DNA from: an uncultured Bacilli bacterium
GTDB taxonomy: Bacteria; Bacillota_I; Bacilli_A; RF39; UBA660
Length of the DNA: 33,061 nucleotides
Direction: 5' to 3'
Assembly: GCA_934086185.1 (NCBI GenBank)
Contig: CAKOHW010000011.1
Coordinates: 1-33,061 of the forward strand
Shown here one piece after another: positions 1 through 7,600 of this stretch. A program made the position numbers and the translations under genes. Within the stretch, counting starts at the first letter, position 1; the number at the start of each line of letters is the position of its first letter. The notes beneath the pieces were generated by a model. That model was not told the origin of the DNA and ran no database searches. It saw nothing but the letters and a program-made list of their open reading frames with translations.

Positions 1-79
1 ATTCTGACTATTTACTCAAATTAATTTTTACTTAGTTTTCAAAGATCATTTCGCACCTTTTTTCTGCAAGTGCATTAGT
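1..79 (-). other. Leader of an rRNA operon lying beyond the left edge (inferred)
   Basis: Read on the minus strand, positions 47-31 give GATCTTTGAAAACTAAG. This motif recurs in Bacilli rRNA operons, upstream of 16S and in the 16S-23S spacer. It lies directly downstream of a consensus promoter, and no protein gene fits here. The window ends before any rRNA body appears, so the rRNA gene itself is an inference. Confidence 0.6.
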
Positions 80-108
80 AATATATCAAATTTAAAATTT
101 TATGTCAA
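80..108 (-). promoter_or_regulatory. Strong sigma-A promoter, probably for an rRNA operon
   Basis: The -35 is TTGACA (108-103), the spacer is exactly 17 bases and the -10 is TATATT (85-80). T-runs at 112-118 and 123-128 on the given strand put A-tracts directly upstream of the -35, as in an UP element. Transcription runs leftward out of the window. Confidence 0.8.
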
Positions 109-181
109 TACTTTTTTTGACATTTTTTGATATTTACTTTTTTCTTGATACTTTTTCAAGTAACGATATTGATAATACTAC

Positions 182-221
182 AAAATAAAAAGAAAATCAA
201 GTACTTTTTTTAATTTTCTTT
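182..221 (-). terminator. Weak AT-rich terminator after the Ntdp gene
   Basis: A 9-bp inverted repeat (189-197 with 213-221) overlaps the last codons and is followed on the minus strand by a T-rich run. The stem is almost all A-T, so the call is tentative. Confidence 0.4.
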
Positions 222-755
222 GTTATGTTTAATTTTTAAATATTTTTCGTAGTATTTATCTATTACTTTCTTATCAAATGGCGCAATATTATCTTGTTCC
301 ATATTTATAAGTCTAGTTAATTCACTTTTTAATATTATATCTATTTCTTTAGGATAGTGCATTATTTTACTATGATAATTATATTCATTTCTATCTAATA
401 CTTTGAATGCACCATCCGGGAATACTCTTAAATCTAAATCATAATCAATATATTTTATTATTTTTTCATCTATTACAAATGGTGAAGCAATATTACAATA
501 ATAAAATAATCCATATTTTTTTAATTGTGCAATTATATTGAACCATCTTTTTTTATAAAAGAACATAATTGCCGGTTCTTTTGTTTTGTGTGTTGTTCCA
601 TTACTTTCTGTCACTTTTGTTTTATAATTTCCACATACTATAAAATCATCTGTTACATCTAATATAGTTGCTTCATTCCACGTTCTATGAATTTTACCAT
701 TATGTTTATAACAGTGTATTTCATAGATATCTCCTATTTTTATATTTTCTTCCAT
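210..755 (-). CDS. Nucleoside tri/diphosphatase, Ntdp (DUF402, YgaC/SA1684) family
   Basis: This 181-residue protein matches the DUF402/Ntdp family along its full length. Family landmarks visible are YKHNGKIHRTW near the N-terminus, VTESNG, EPAIMFF, the central YYCNIASPF, and YIDYDLDLRVFPDG. Characterised members hydrolyse nucleoside tri- and diphosphates with a divalent metal; the acidic DYDLD stretch is the likely metal ligand region. The start is fixed by AGAGGAAAA upstream of ATG. It lies downstream of pgk-tpiA with its own 57-base gap. The length is normal and no signal peptide is present, so it should be cytoplasmic. Confidence 0.88.
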   Translation of the reverse strand: MEENIKIGDIYEIHCYKHNGKIHRTWNEATILDVTDDFIVCGNYKTKVTESNGTTHKTKEPAIMFFYKKRWFNIIAQLKKYGLFYYCNIASPFVIDEKIIKYIDYDLDLRVFPDGAFKVLDRNEYNYHSKIMHYPKEIDIILKSELTRLINMEQDNIAPFDKKVIDKYYEKYLKIKHNKEN

Positions 756-812
756 ATATTTTCCTCTTCATTTCTCGTTTATTATACATCAAAAGTTAAA
801 AAAAGACAAAAA

Positions 813-1490
813 TTAATATTTTGCCTTCTTATATATATAATCTAAATCCTTTATATTTAAACCTGCTTTTGAAATTATAACTCCATCTAAGCTTTCATTT
901 TGTTTTAATATTTCTATATTATTTTTATTTACTCCACCACCATATATTATTTTATAATTAGATATATTTTTTGTTTGTAAATAATCTTTTATGTATTTTA
1001 TATGATTGTCTATACTTGATAGATCTGGACTATTATTGTTGATATTATAAATGGGTTCATAGATTATATAGTAAATGTTACCTTTATAATTTTCGGTAAA
1101 TAAATCTAGTTGATTTTTTAATACTTCAAAATTTTCTTTATTTTCATCACCTATACAATATAGAGGAATTATATTATTATTTTGTGCATTTTTTATTTTT
1201 TGTTTTAATATATCATTGGTTTCATTATTATATATTCTTCGTTCACTATGCCCTATTAAAACATATGAAGTATTTAAACTCTTTAATTCTTTTCCTGTTA
1301 TTTCTCCAGTTTTTACTAAATCATCGTAGGAACTTATATCTTGTGCTCCTAAAATATATTTACCTTTTTTAAATAATGGCAAGTAACAAGTAGATGGTAA
1401 TACAATTACATCATATTTTCTCAATTTTTTTTCATATGATTTTATATTTTCGTATAGAAAATTAGTTTTATGATTAATTATTACTAGCAT
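813..1490 (-). CDS. tpiA: Triosephosphate isomerase, short and divergent
   Basis: This enzyme should interconvert dihydroxyacetone phosphate and glyceraldehyde 3-phosphate in cytoplasmic glycolysis. Catalytic residues visible are Lys8 in NHKTN (family NWKMN), His81 in IGHSERR and Glu145 in YEP. At 225 residues it is about 25 shorter than most bacterial TpiA. Loop 6 after the catalytic Glu reads PIYNINNNS instead of PVWAIGTG, loop 7 is YGGGV instead of YGGSV, and the phosphate loop reads ISKAG where GGAS is usual. Its ATG overlaps the TAA of pgk by one base, with GGAGAACTA as ribosome binding site inside pgk, which implies translational coupling and a glycolytic role. A paralogue with another substrate is possible. 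Confidence 0.8.
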   Translation of the reverse strand: MLVIINHKTNFLYENIKSYEKKLRKYDVIVLPSTCYLPLFKKGKYILGAQDISSYDDLVKTGEITGKELKSLNTSYVLIGHSERRIYNNETNDILKQKIKNAQNNNIIPLYCIGDENKENFEVLKNQLDLFTENYKGNIYYIIYEPIYNINNNSPDLSSIDNHIKYIKDYLQTKNISNYKIIYGGGVNKNNIEILKQNESLDGVIISKAGLNIKDLDYIYKKAKY

Positions 1491-2647
1491 TAGTTCTCCA
1501 ATGCAGCAAGATGCTTAGATATTATATATTCAAGCGTTGCTCCTCCTCCTGTAGATTTATAATAAAATGCATCTTTATAACCTAATTTGTTTGTTGCAGA
1601 TACTGCATCTCCACCACCTACAAATACTTTTCCATTACTATTTGCTAGTTCTTTTAATAATTCTTCTGTTCCATATTTATAATTAGCATTCTCATATAAT
1701 CCCATTGTTCCATTAATAAATATAATTTTAGAATTATCAATTACTCCCTTATATCTTTCTAGTGATAGTGGCCCTACATCATAAATAATATCTTCATTAT
1801 TTATTTCTTCTAGTTTTCTATATTTTTTATTTTCGTCATTTTCTACATAAAAATCTAATGGAGTAATTATTTTATCATTATATTTGTTAATAAGTTCCTT
1901 TATTTCAACAATATTATTTAAACTAATTAATGATTTTCCAATATTGAAATTTTTAGCATACATAAATGTATTTGCTATACCACCACCAACTATTAAATTA
2001 TCACATTTTTTTAATAATTCACTTATAAGTTCTAATTTGTCTTCTACTTTTGCCCCACCCATTATTACTGTAAATGGATGTTTATCATTATTTATTAATT
2101 CTTGTAATTTGTTTATTTCTTCATCTATTAATAAACCATAATAAGATTTTAAATATTTTTTTATTCCATAAGTTGATGCATGTTTACGATGACTACTTCC
2201 AAAAGCATCATTAACATATACATTTCCTAATGAAGCCCAATATTTAGATAATTCATTATCACATGAACTTTCTTTTTTGCCATTTAAATCTTCATATCTT
2301 GTATTTTCAACTAAAACTATTTCTCCATAATTAGCATTATTTATAATATTCTCTAGATTTTCTCCTCTAGTATCTGGTGAAAAATATATTTTTGTATCAA
2401 TTAATTCTTTTAATCTTAAGTATACTGGATATAAAGTATTCTTTTTTAGATCTTCTTCAGTTTTAACTTTTCCTAAATGACTAAATATTATAAGTTTATT
2501 ATTATTTTTGAGTAGTAACTCTATTGTTTTTAAACTACTTATTATTTTTGTATCATCTATTATTTTATTATCTTTTATTGTTACATTAAAGTCACAACGT
2601 AAAATTATTTTTTTATTTTTTATAACAGCATTTTTTATACTTTCCAT
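1490..2647 (-). CDS. pgk: Phosphoglycerate kinase
   Basis: This is the ATP-generating glycolytic step from 1,3-bisphosphoglycerate to 3-phosphoglycerate. The 385-residue length is normal for the family. Landmarks are RCDFNV near the N-terminus, LVENTRYE, NDAFGSSHRKHAS, VIMGGAKVEDKL with GGGIANTF, and C-terminal GGGDAVSATNKLG, the nucleotide-binding glycine loop. The start has GGTGATAAC directly before ATG and a promoter just upstream. It is the first gene of a pgk-tpiA operon; a gap gene is not adjacent. Confidence 0.97.
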   Translation of the reverse strand: MESIKNAVIKNKKIILRCDFNVTIKDNKIIDDTKIISSLKTIELLLKNNNKLIIFSHLGKVKTEEDLKKNTLYPVYLRLKELIDTKIYFSPDTRGENLENIINNANYGEIVLVENTRYEDLNGKKESSCDNELSKYWASLGNVYVNDAFGSSHRKHASTYGIKKYLKSYYGLLIDEEINKLQELINNDKHPFTVIMGGAKVEDKLELISELLKKCDNLIVGGGIANTFMYAKNFNIGKSLISLNNIVEIKELINKYNDKIITPLDFYVENDENKKYRKLEEINNEDIIYDVGPLSLERYKGVIDNSKIIFINGTMGLYENANYKYGTEELLKELANSNGKVFVGGGDAVSATNKLGYKDAFYYKSTGGGATLEYIISKHLAALEN

Positions 2648-2662
2648 GTTATCACCATATTT

Positions 2663-2691
2663 ATTATAAAATATATAAAAAAGAAATACAA
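2663..2691 (-). promoter_or_regulatory. Promoter of pgk-tpiA
   Basis: -35 TTGTAT (2691-2686), 17-base spacer, -10 TATAAT (2668-2663), about 15 bases before the pgk start. The -35 lies inside the stem of the terminator of the upstream gene. Confidence 0.65.
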
Positions 2692-2704
2692 GTTGATGTA
2701 TTTC
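2677..2704 (-). terminator. Terminator of the glucosaminidase-like gene
   Basis: An 8-bp perfect stem (2683-2690 with 2697-2704) with a six-base loop is followed on the minus strand by six Ts. It begins within the stop codon of the upstream gene. Confidence 0.75.
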
Positions 2705-3618
2705 TAATAATTTACTAAATCTTCAATTTCAATATTTTGTGTATATTTACTATATTTATTTTTAGCAGTATTAACTAAATTTATCCAATGGCTACTAGCA
2801 ACTTTTTGTCCATATTCATTTGTAGTTGGACAATATACTCTACCAATTGATTCTAAAGTAGTTAATCCTTTTTCAATATAATTTTTTGATAACATTCTAA
2901 CATATCTTAATGTACCTAATTCTATATTTTCATGTTGAATTAATCCGTTAGAAGACATTCCACCATATATATTATTTTTATTTAACATATATTTAACTTT
3001 ATAGTATCCACTTTCAGCAGCTCCTATGCTTAACGCTAAAGAACTATCAACATTAGTATATATTTTTGTATAGTACATTATTAATTTTTCAACATAATCA
3101 CTTGATCCTGAATATTGGTTAATTATTTTTTTTCTTTTTCCTGGTTTATTATTTAATAAATCATAAAAATATTCGACTATTCCATATTCAATACTATCAA
3201 ATTTCATTATGTTTCCATTTTTATCTTTTAGTGAACCTATATTTGTTGGTTCAAAATTATCTATATTAGATTTATTTAATAAATCTTCTTTTATAAATTC
3301 TATATCATATCCAAAAGCTTTTGAGAAAAATTTTAGTGTTTCTTCTTCGACTTCAATATAATAATTAATATTTTTCTCTACAACTCTTGGTGTATCATAT
3401 TTAGTATAAAATGATACATTATCATTAATATCTTTTAATTTTAGTGATTTTACTTTAATAAGTGTTTTCAGGGGTACAGTATCTTTAGTTTCACTTACCG
3501 CTAAATCGCTTTCTGTTTGTGCATTTACTCTAGTAATTGTAATAACAAATGCTAATAATAATATTAAACAACACAAAATATGTTTTAAAGCTATATTCTT
3601 AGCTTTTCTATTTTCCAT
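2704..3618 (-). CDS. Exported glucosaminidase-like peptidoglycan hydrolase (putative)
   Basis: The protein has 304 residues from the chosen start. A hydrophobic segment at about residues 12-32 acts as signal peptide or membrane anchor. A middle region (about 50-170) has no family I recognise. The C-terminal 120 residues resemble lysozyme-like glucosaminidase domains: LSIGAAESGYYKVKY with candidate catalytic Glu202, then NNIYGGMSS (family NPFG-like), and VYCPTTNEYG before SSHWINLV. It would cut the glycan backbone of the cell wall outside the membrane. The start is the ATG with GGGGAGGAG upstream; a longer reading frame adds 13 residues but lacks a ribosome site. It has its own promoter and terminator. 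Confidence 0.65.
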   Translation of the reverse strand: MENRKAKNIALKHILCCLILLLAFVITITRVNAQTESDLAVSETKDTVPLKTLIKVKSLKLKDINDNVSFYTKYDTPRVVEKNINYYIEVEEETLKFFSKAFGYDIEFIKEDLLNKSNIDNFEPTNIGSLKDKNGNIMKFDSIEYGIVEYFYDLLNNKPGKRKKIINQYSGSSDYVEKLIMYYTKIYTNVDSSLALSIGAAESGYYKVKYMLNKNNIYGGMSSNGLIQHENIELGTLRYVRMLSKNYIEKGLTTLESIGRVYCPTTNEYGQKVASSHWINLVNTAKNKYSKYTQNIEIEDLVNY

Positions 3619-3647
3619 TTCGTTCTCCTCCCCAGTCGAACTTCTAT

Positions 3648-3676
3648 ATATTACCATATATGTTATGGGCTGTCAA
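3648..3676 (-). promoter_or_regulatory. Promoter of the glucosaminidase-like gene
   Basis: -35 TTGACA (3676-3671), 17-base spacer, -10 TAATAT (3653-3648) preceded by TGG, an extended -10. The chosen start lies about 25 bases downstream of the predicted transcription start. Confidence 0.75.
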
Positions 3677-3718
3677 ATTGAGGATTATTCATTTTATTGG
3701 AAATTTTTGTTAAAAGCA

Positions 3719-3743
3719 TTAAAAAAAGTGCATTATTGCACTT
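3719..3743 (-). terminator. Terminator of the LysM coiled-coil gene
   Basis: A 7-bp stem (3726-3732 with 3737-3743) with a TTAT loop is followed on the minus strand by at least five Ts. It overlaps the stop codon. Confidence 0.85.
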
Positions 3744-5049
3744 ATATTTTGTAGTTATAATCTGTAGGAATTTCTAATTTAATTCCAGTAAATAGGCTTG
3801 TATCTGTTGATAATTCTTTGATCGTATCAAAGTCATTACTAATTCCATTAGACACTAAGTATTTATCTATTGCATCTTTATTGAAATAATATATTGCTTC
3901 CCAATTATCTTTGCTTGGATATACTTTTTCAGCAATATTTGCTAGTGATTCTCCATCAGATAACACGTATGAAACTGAACCAATTTCTTCTTCTTTTTCT
4001 GGAACTACAGGTTCCTCATCAGTAGTTTCTTCTTTTATTGTTGGTATATCTTCAGGTTCAATTACTTCTTCTTCAACTTTTTTAGTTTCTTCTGATTCAT
4101 CAGTTGTAGTTTCTGTAATTTCTTCTTCATTATCTAAAGAACTTATTTCATCTTTGATATCTTCTTTTGGTTCTTCTACTACTGTTTCTTCAACCTTTTC
4201 AGTTTCTTCCGGTTCTTCAGTTGTAGGCTCTTCATCAAAAATATTCTTTTCTTCTACTACAATTGTTCCATATGTTAAATCTAATTCACTTAATAAATCT
4301 TTTAAATTAGACATTGCAATACTAACATCTGTTTTGATTGCATCTGGGAATGCTTCCATAACTTCTGATTTTCTTTTATTAAATTTATCTATTTCTATTT
4401 CTCTGTTTTTTATTTTCTTTTGACAGAATTCTATGTTTTCTCTTATAGGTAAATCTAATTTTTCTATTGCGTCATTAAATTCTTTAGTTAATTTTTCTAA
4501 GTCAGCGCTAATTTCTTTCTTATTATAATTTGGTATATTGAAATCATAATCACTGTTTTTAGCTACTAAATATTCTCTTTCTATCATTAAAGGAGTATTA
4601 TCACTTATTAATTTATCTAAAAGTTCATTTAATTCATTTAATTTAACATTATTATTTTCGATTTCATTTTGACAATCTATAATTTTTTCTGAATTATCAG
4701 TTTCAAAAATTTCTTTTTTTAATTCTTCAGATTTATTATTTAATTCATCAATTTGTTTTTGGTAATCATTAATTTTAGATTCATTTTCGCTAACTTTTTC
4801 ATTTAATTCTGATATTCTACCAGTATCTTCATTCATATTATTTAAAAGATTTTTATATTTATGAATTTTTTCTACACATTCCTCATCAATATCTTCATCC
4901 TTTAATATTTTTTTCATTTCATCATTTTGTATTTTTATTTCATTAGTATATTTTTCTATTTCTTTATCACATTTTTTTATTTGATTAAGAGCTAATATAT
5001 TTTCTAAAGCCTCTTTTTCTATATTATTTCCAAATAGTAATTCTTTCAT
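3742..5049 (-). CDS. Coiled-coil protein with acidic linker and C-terminal LysM domain
   Basis: The 435-residue protein has three parts. Residues about 10-250 are charged heptad-like sequence, predicted coiled coil. Residues about 265-350 are a Glu/Thr-rich acidic linker with repeated EETxxx and EEP elements. The last 80 residues look like a LysM fold (YVLSDGESLANIAEKVY, then W-x-AIYYFNKD). No signal peptide or membrane segment is visible, so a cytoplasmic location is likely although LysM usually binds peptidoglycan. In Bacillus, the spore encasement protein SpoVID similarly has an acidic middle and a C-terminal LysM without signal peptide. The divergent neighbours are CotF-like, so a spore-envelope scaffold is a reasonable inference. 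GAGAGGAG precedes the ATG. Confidence 0.65.
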   Translation of the reverse strand: MKELLFGNNIEKEALENILALNQIKKCDKEIEKYTNEIKIQNDEMKKILKDEDIDEECVEKIHKYKNLLNNMNEDTGRISELNEKVSENESKINDYQKQIDELNNKSEELKKEIFETDNSEKIIDCQNEIENNNVKLNELNELLDKLISDNTPLMIEREYLVAKNSDYDFNIPNYNKKEISADLEKLTKEFNDAIEKLDLPIRENIEFCQKKIKNREIEIDKFNKRKSEVMEAFPDAIKTDVSIAMSNLKDLLSELDLTYGTIVVEEKNIFDEEPTTEEPEETEKVEETVVEEPKEDIKDEISSLDNEEEITETTTDESEETKKVEEEVIEPEDIPTIKEETTDEEPVVPEKEEEIGSVSYVLSDGESLANIAEKVYPSKDNWEAIYYFNKDAIDKYLVSNGISNDFDTIKELSTDTSLFTGIKLEIPTDYNYKI

Positions 5050-5080
5050 ATATACAATTACTCCTCTCTATTCTAAGTGT

Positions 5081-5108
5081 ATTATAACATAAAAAATTTT
5101 TTTTTCAA
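5081..5108 (-). promoter_or_regulatory. Promoter of the LysM coiled-coil gene
   Basis: -10 TATAAT (5086-5081) with an extended TGT just upstream; -35 TTGAAA (5108-5103); 16-base spacer. Confidence 0.6.
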
Positions 5109-5162
5109 GAATAATAGTATAATTTTATTATTTTTTCTCAATATAAATATGGAGGATTGATT

Positions 5163-5360
5163 ATGAAAAGTGTACCAAATATTATTAGTACAAAAGATTT
5201 ATCATATTTAGAAGATATGTTAAATTGGAATTTTACTTTAATTAAAAAAATTAATAATTATTTATATTTAGTTAAAGATGAAGGTGTTAAAAAAGAATTA
5301 GAAAAGGCTAAAAAAGAATTACTTAATAGTTATAACTCTTTTTTAGATTATTTAGAATAG
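5163..5360 (+). CDS. Small CotF-like companion protein (putative spore coat)
   Basis: The protein has 65 residues and is predicted to be almost all helical and soluble. It begins MKSVPNIISTKDLSYLEDML and continues with an amphipathic helix pair ending in SFLDYLE. GGAGGA six bases before the ATG fixes the start; an in-frame TTG two codons earlier lies too close to the ribosome site. Its stop overlaps the ribosome site of the next gene, a CotF-like protein, so the two are co-translated. Short proteins of this kind are often paired with CotF-like genes in spore formers, but I know no experimental role for this one. Confidence 0.6.
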   Translation: MKSVPNIISTKDLSYLEDMLNWNFTLIKKINNYLYLVKDEGVKKELEKAKKELLNSYNSFLDYLE

Positions 5361-5371
5361 GAGGATATATT

Positions 5372-5698
5372 GTGGGAGAATCTATAAAAAACAAAGAAGT
5401 TAAAGTTAGTAATAATGAAGAAATGAATGATAAAGATATTTTAAATGATGTGTTAATTTCTTATAAACATTTAGTAAGTAGTTATGGGATTGCTCTAAAT
5501 GAAGCTAGTAATAAAAATATTTATAAATTATATTTAGATGCTTTTTTATCTAGTAGTAAAACTCAAGCATCATTATTTGAAACTTCATTTAAAAATGGTT
5601 GGTATGTTTTAGAAACAGCTGATGAAGAAAAAATTGAAAATGCATATACTAAATTCAGTAAATGCTTAAATGAAATTAATATTAAAAATAGTAAATAA
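5372..5698 (+). CDS. CotF-like spore coat family protein
   Basis: The 108-residue protein resembles the CotF family (Coat_F, PF07875). It has a first helix DKDILNDVLISYKHLVSSYG, then IALNEASNKNIYKLYLDAFLSS, then SLFETSFKNGWYVLETAD, matching the family pattern of a ferritin-like helical pair ending in a GWY motif. The N-terminal 20 residues are a polar tail. Family members coat spores in Bacillus and Clostridium but also occur where sporulation is unproven. It starts with GTG at a good distance from AGGAGG, which overlaps the previous stop. A shared bidirectional terminator follows. Confidence 0.72.
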   Translation: MGESIKNKEVKVSNNEEMNDKDILNDVLISYKHLVSSYGIALNEASNKNIYKLYLDAFLSSSKTQASLFETSFKNGWYVLETADEEKIENAYTKFSKCLNEINIKNSK

Positions 5699-5742
5699 AA
5701 AACTTATAGATATATATTGATTACGCATCTATAAGTTTTTTT
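5694..5742. terminator. Bidirectional terminator between the CotF-like operon and gpmI
   Basis: An 11-bp perfect stem (5701-5711 with 5727-5737) and a 15-base loop are flanked by an A-run on the left and a T-run on the right, so it can end transcription from both sides. Confidence 0.85.
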
Positions 5743-7255
5743 ATTTTGTTATTGATATTAAACTATCTCCATCTATTTCAGTTGGAATAGGAATATTTAA
5801 TAAATTTAAAATTGTTGGTGCTATATCTGCAAGTTTACCATTATCTTTTAGTGTGATTTTATCATTTGTTACAATGAATGGAACTTTATTTGTAGTATGT
5901 GTTGTACAAGGACTTCCGTCTTTGTTAATCATTACGTCACAATTACCATGATCAGCAGTTACAATTAGTGTTCCATCTTTTTCTTTTACTTTATCATATA
6001 AGCTTTTTAAACATTTATCTAAAAATTCTACTGCTCTTTTTGCTGCTTCATAATTTCCTGTATGACCTACCATATCTCCATTTGCATAATTTAAAACTAC
6101 AAAATCTAAATAATCTTTATCTAACTCACCCAATAATTTATCTGTTACTTCTTTAGCACTCATTTCAGGTAATAAATCATAAGTTGCTACTTTAGGTGAA
6201 TTTACTAGTATTCTTTTTGAGTTTTTTAAAGGTATTTCCTTTCCTCCATCAAAGAAATATGTTACATGTGCATATTTTTCCGTTTCAGCTATTCTTAATT
6301 GATTTAATCCTAAATCATCTAAATAGTTACCTAATGTATTACTTAATTCTAGATTTTCAAATGCTTCTATACCTTTTACAGTTTCAGTTATTGGCATCAT
6401 TGATACTAATTTAATATTATTATATATTTTTGTATCCATATCTACTTCAGTTGGATTTGTAATAGCAGTAAACATTTCTCTTAATCTATCTGGTCTATAA
6501 TTAAATACTATTATTCCGTCATTATCACTCAATAAACCATCATTAATTACACTTGGATTGATAAATTCATCTGTTATGTTATTTTCATAAGAGTAATTAA
6601 ATACTTCTTCTGCACTATTATATTTATCTCCTATGCCATAAACAATTGCATCATATGCTTTTTTTAATCTATCATAATTATTATCTCTATCCATGGCATA
6701 ATATCTACCAGATATTGTTATAATTTTTCCTAATTTTAATTCATTTATTTTATTTTCTAATGTATTAACAAATTTTTTACCACTATGTATGTCTGTGTCT
6801 CTACCATCTGTGAACAAGTGAAAACAAACATTATTAATATTATTTATTTTACACATATCAACTAATGCTAATAAATGATTTATGTGTGAATGTATACCAC
6901 CATCACTTATCAAACCCATAATATGTAGTTTTGAATTATTTGTTTTTACATGATCCATTATTTTTAATATATTTTTATTTTTATAAAATTCTTTAGTTTC
7001 TATTGAATGATTAATCAATTCTAGAGGTTGATAAACTATTCTTCCTGCTCCTATATTCATATGTCCTACTTCACTGTTGCCCATTTGTCCTTTAGGCAAA
7101 CCGACTAATTGTCCTGATGCTTCTAAAATAGTATGTGGATATTTATTAACTAAATAATCAAAAGTTGGCTTTTTAGCATTTTTAAATGCATTACCATTTG
7201 TTTCTTCTCTTAAACCACATCCGTCTAAAATGCATAATACCAATGGTTTTTTCAT
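5741..7255 (-). CDS. gpmI: 2,3-bisphosphoglycerate-independent phosphoglycerate mutase
   Basis: The enzyme converts 3-phosphoglycerate to 2-phosphoglycerate in glycolysis using two metal ions, usually manganese. With the start chosen here it has 504 residues, typical for the family. N-terminal LCILDGCGLRE carries the metal-binding Asp, and MGNSEVGHMNIGAGR carries the phosphorylated Ser61. The phosphotransferase insert contains HLFTDGRDT and RYYAMDRD. Near the C-terminus NYANGDMVGHTG and VTADHGNCD supply the remaining metal ligands. The ATG with GTGATAAT upstream is preferred; a longer frame adds 16 residues without a ribosome site. pgk and tpiA lie a few kilobases away in a separate unit. Confidence 0.97.
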   Translation of the reverse strand: MKKPLVLCILDGCGLREETNGNAFKNAKKPTFDYLVNKYPHTILEASGQLVGLPKGQMGNSEVGHMNIGAGRIVYQPLELINHSIETKEFYKNKNILKIMDHVKTNNSKLHIMGLISDGGIHSHINHLLALVDMCKINNINNVCFHLFTDGRDTDIHSGKKFVNTLENKINELKLGKIITISGRYYAMDRDNNYDRLKKAYDAIVYGIGDKYNSAEEVFNYSYENNITDEFINPSVINDGLLSDNDGIIVFNYRPDRLREMFTAITNPTEVDMDTKIYNNIKLVSMMPITETVKGIEAFENLELSNTLGNYLDDLGLNQLRIAETEKYAHVTYFFDGGKEIPLKNSKRILVNSPKVATYDLLPEMSAKEVTDKLLGELDKDYLDFVVLNYANGDMVGHTGNYEAAKRAVEFLDKCLKSLYDKVKEKDGTLIVTADHGNCDVMINKDGSPCTTHTTNKVPFIVTNDKITLKDNGKLADIAPTILNLLNIPIPTEIDGDSLISITK

Positions 7256-7302
7256 ATTATCACTCTTTCTATGTATAATTATATCACGTTTGATTTTATG
7301 CA

Positions 7303-7332
7303 ATAAAAAAATCTTTGAACATTTGTCAAAGA
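7303..7332 (-). terminator. Terminator of the tRNA unit
   Basis: A 7-bp stem (7312-7318 with 7326-7332) is followed on the minus strand by a run of Ts. It lies 15 bases past the CCA end of tRNA-Asn. Confidence 0.75.
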
Positions 7333-7346
7333 CTTTAATATCAAAA

Positions 7347-7422
7347 TGGCGCCCGTTGTAGGACTCGAACCTACGACCTAACGGTTAACAGCCGTGCGCT
7401 CTACCGACTGAGCTAAACGGGC
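7347..7422 (-). tRNA. tRNA-Asn (anticodon GTT)
   Basis: The cloverleaf is complete: acceptor GCCCGTT pairs with AACGGGC, the D-arm is AGCTCAGTCGGTAGAGC, the anticodon loop is CTGTTAA, and the T-loop is GGTTCGAGTCC. Discriminator G and CCA are encoded. It is the second of two co-transcribed tRNAs. Confidence 0.98.
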
Positions 7423-7430
7423 AAAAAATT

Positions 7431-7504
7431 TGGAGCAGGTGATGGGAATCGAACCCACGTTATCAGCTTGGAAGGCTGAAGCTCTACCATTAAACTACAC
7501 CTGC
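7431..7504 (-). tRNA. tRNA-Gly (anticodon TCC)
   Basis: Acceptor GCAGGTG pairs with CACCTGC, the anticodon loop is CTTCCAA, the T-loop is GGTTCGATTCC, and CCA is encoded. Eight bases separate it from tRNA-Asn, so both come from one transcript. Confidence 0.98.
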
Positions 7505-7522
7505 ATCAAGTAGGCAATTTAA

Positions 7523-7550
7523 ATTATACCATAGTCCTTTTAAATTGCAA
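7523..7550 (-). promoter_or_regulatory. Promoter of the tRNA-Gly/tRNA-Asn unit
   Basis: -10 TATAAT (7528-7523) preceded by TGG (extended -10); -35 TTGCAA (7550-7545); 16-base spacer. The predicted transcription start is about 12 bases before tRNA-Gly. Confidence 0.75.
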
Positions 7551-7553
7551 TAC

Positions 7554-7600
7554 TTTTTTTGAATTTTTTTGAATTTTTTTAAATTTTTTATTATTTTTTT
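7554..7600 (-). promoter_or_regulatory. Phased A-tracts (UP-element-like) upstream of the tRNA promoter
   Basis: T-tracts on the given strand begin at 7554, 7564, 7574, 7584 and 7594, each six or seven long, with a repeat of exactly 10 bases. On the minus strand these are A-tracts in helical phase starting four bases upstream of the -35. The outermost tract encodes the last two Lys codons of tex. Confidence 0.7.

Noticed and set aside
3911..4423. A 170-codon plus-strand frame, Ser/Thr-rich
   Set aside because: It is antisense to the LysM gene. Its composition is the mirror of the Glu/Thr-rich linker, and it has no ribosome site.
7553..7600. T-rich stretch after tex as its terminator
   Set aside because: No stem precedes it on the minus strand; the exact 10-base phase fits promoter-upstream A-tracts better.
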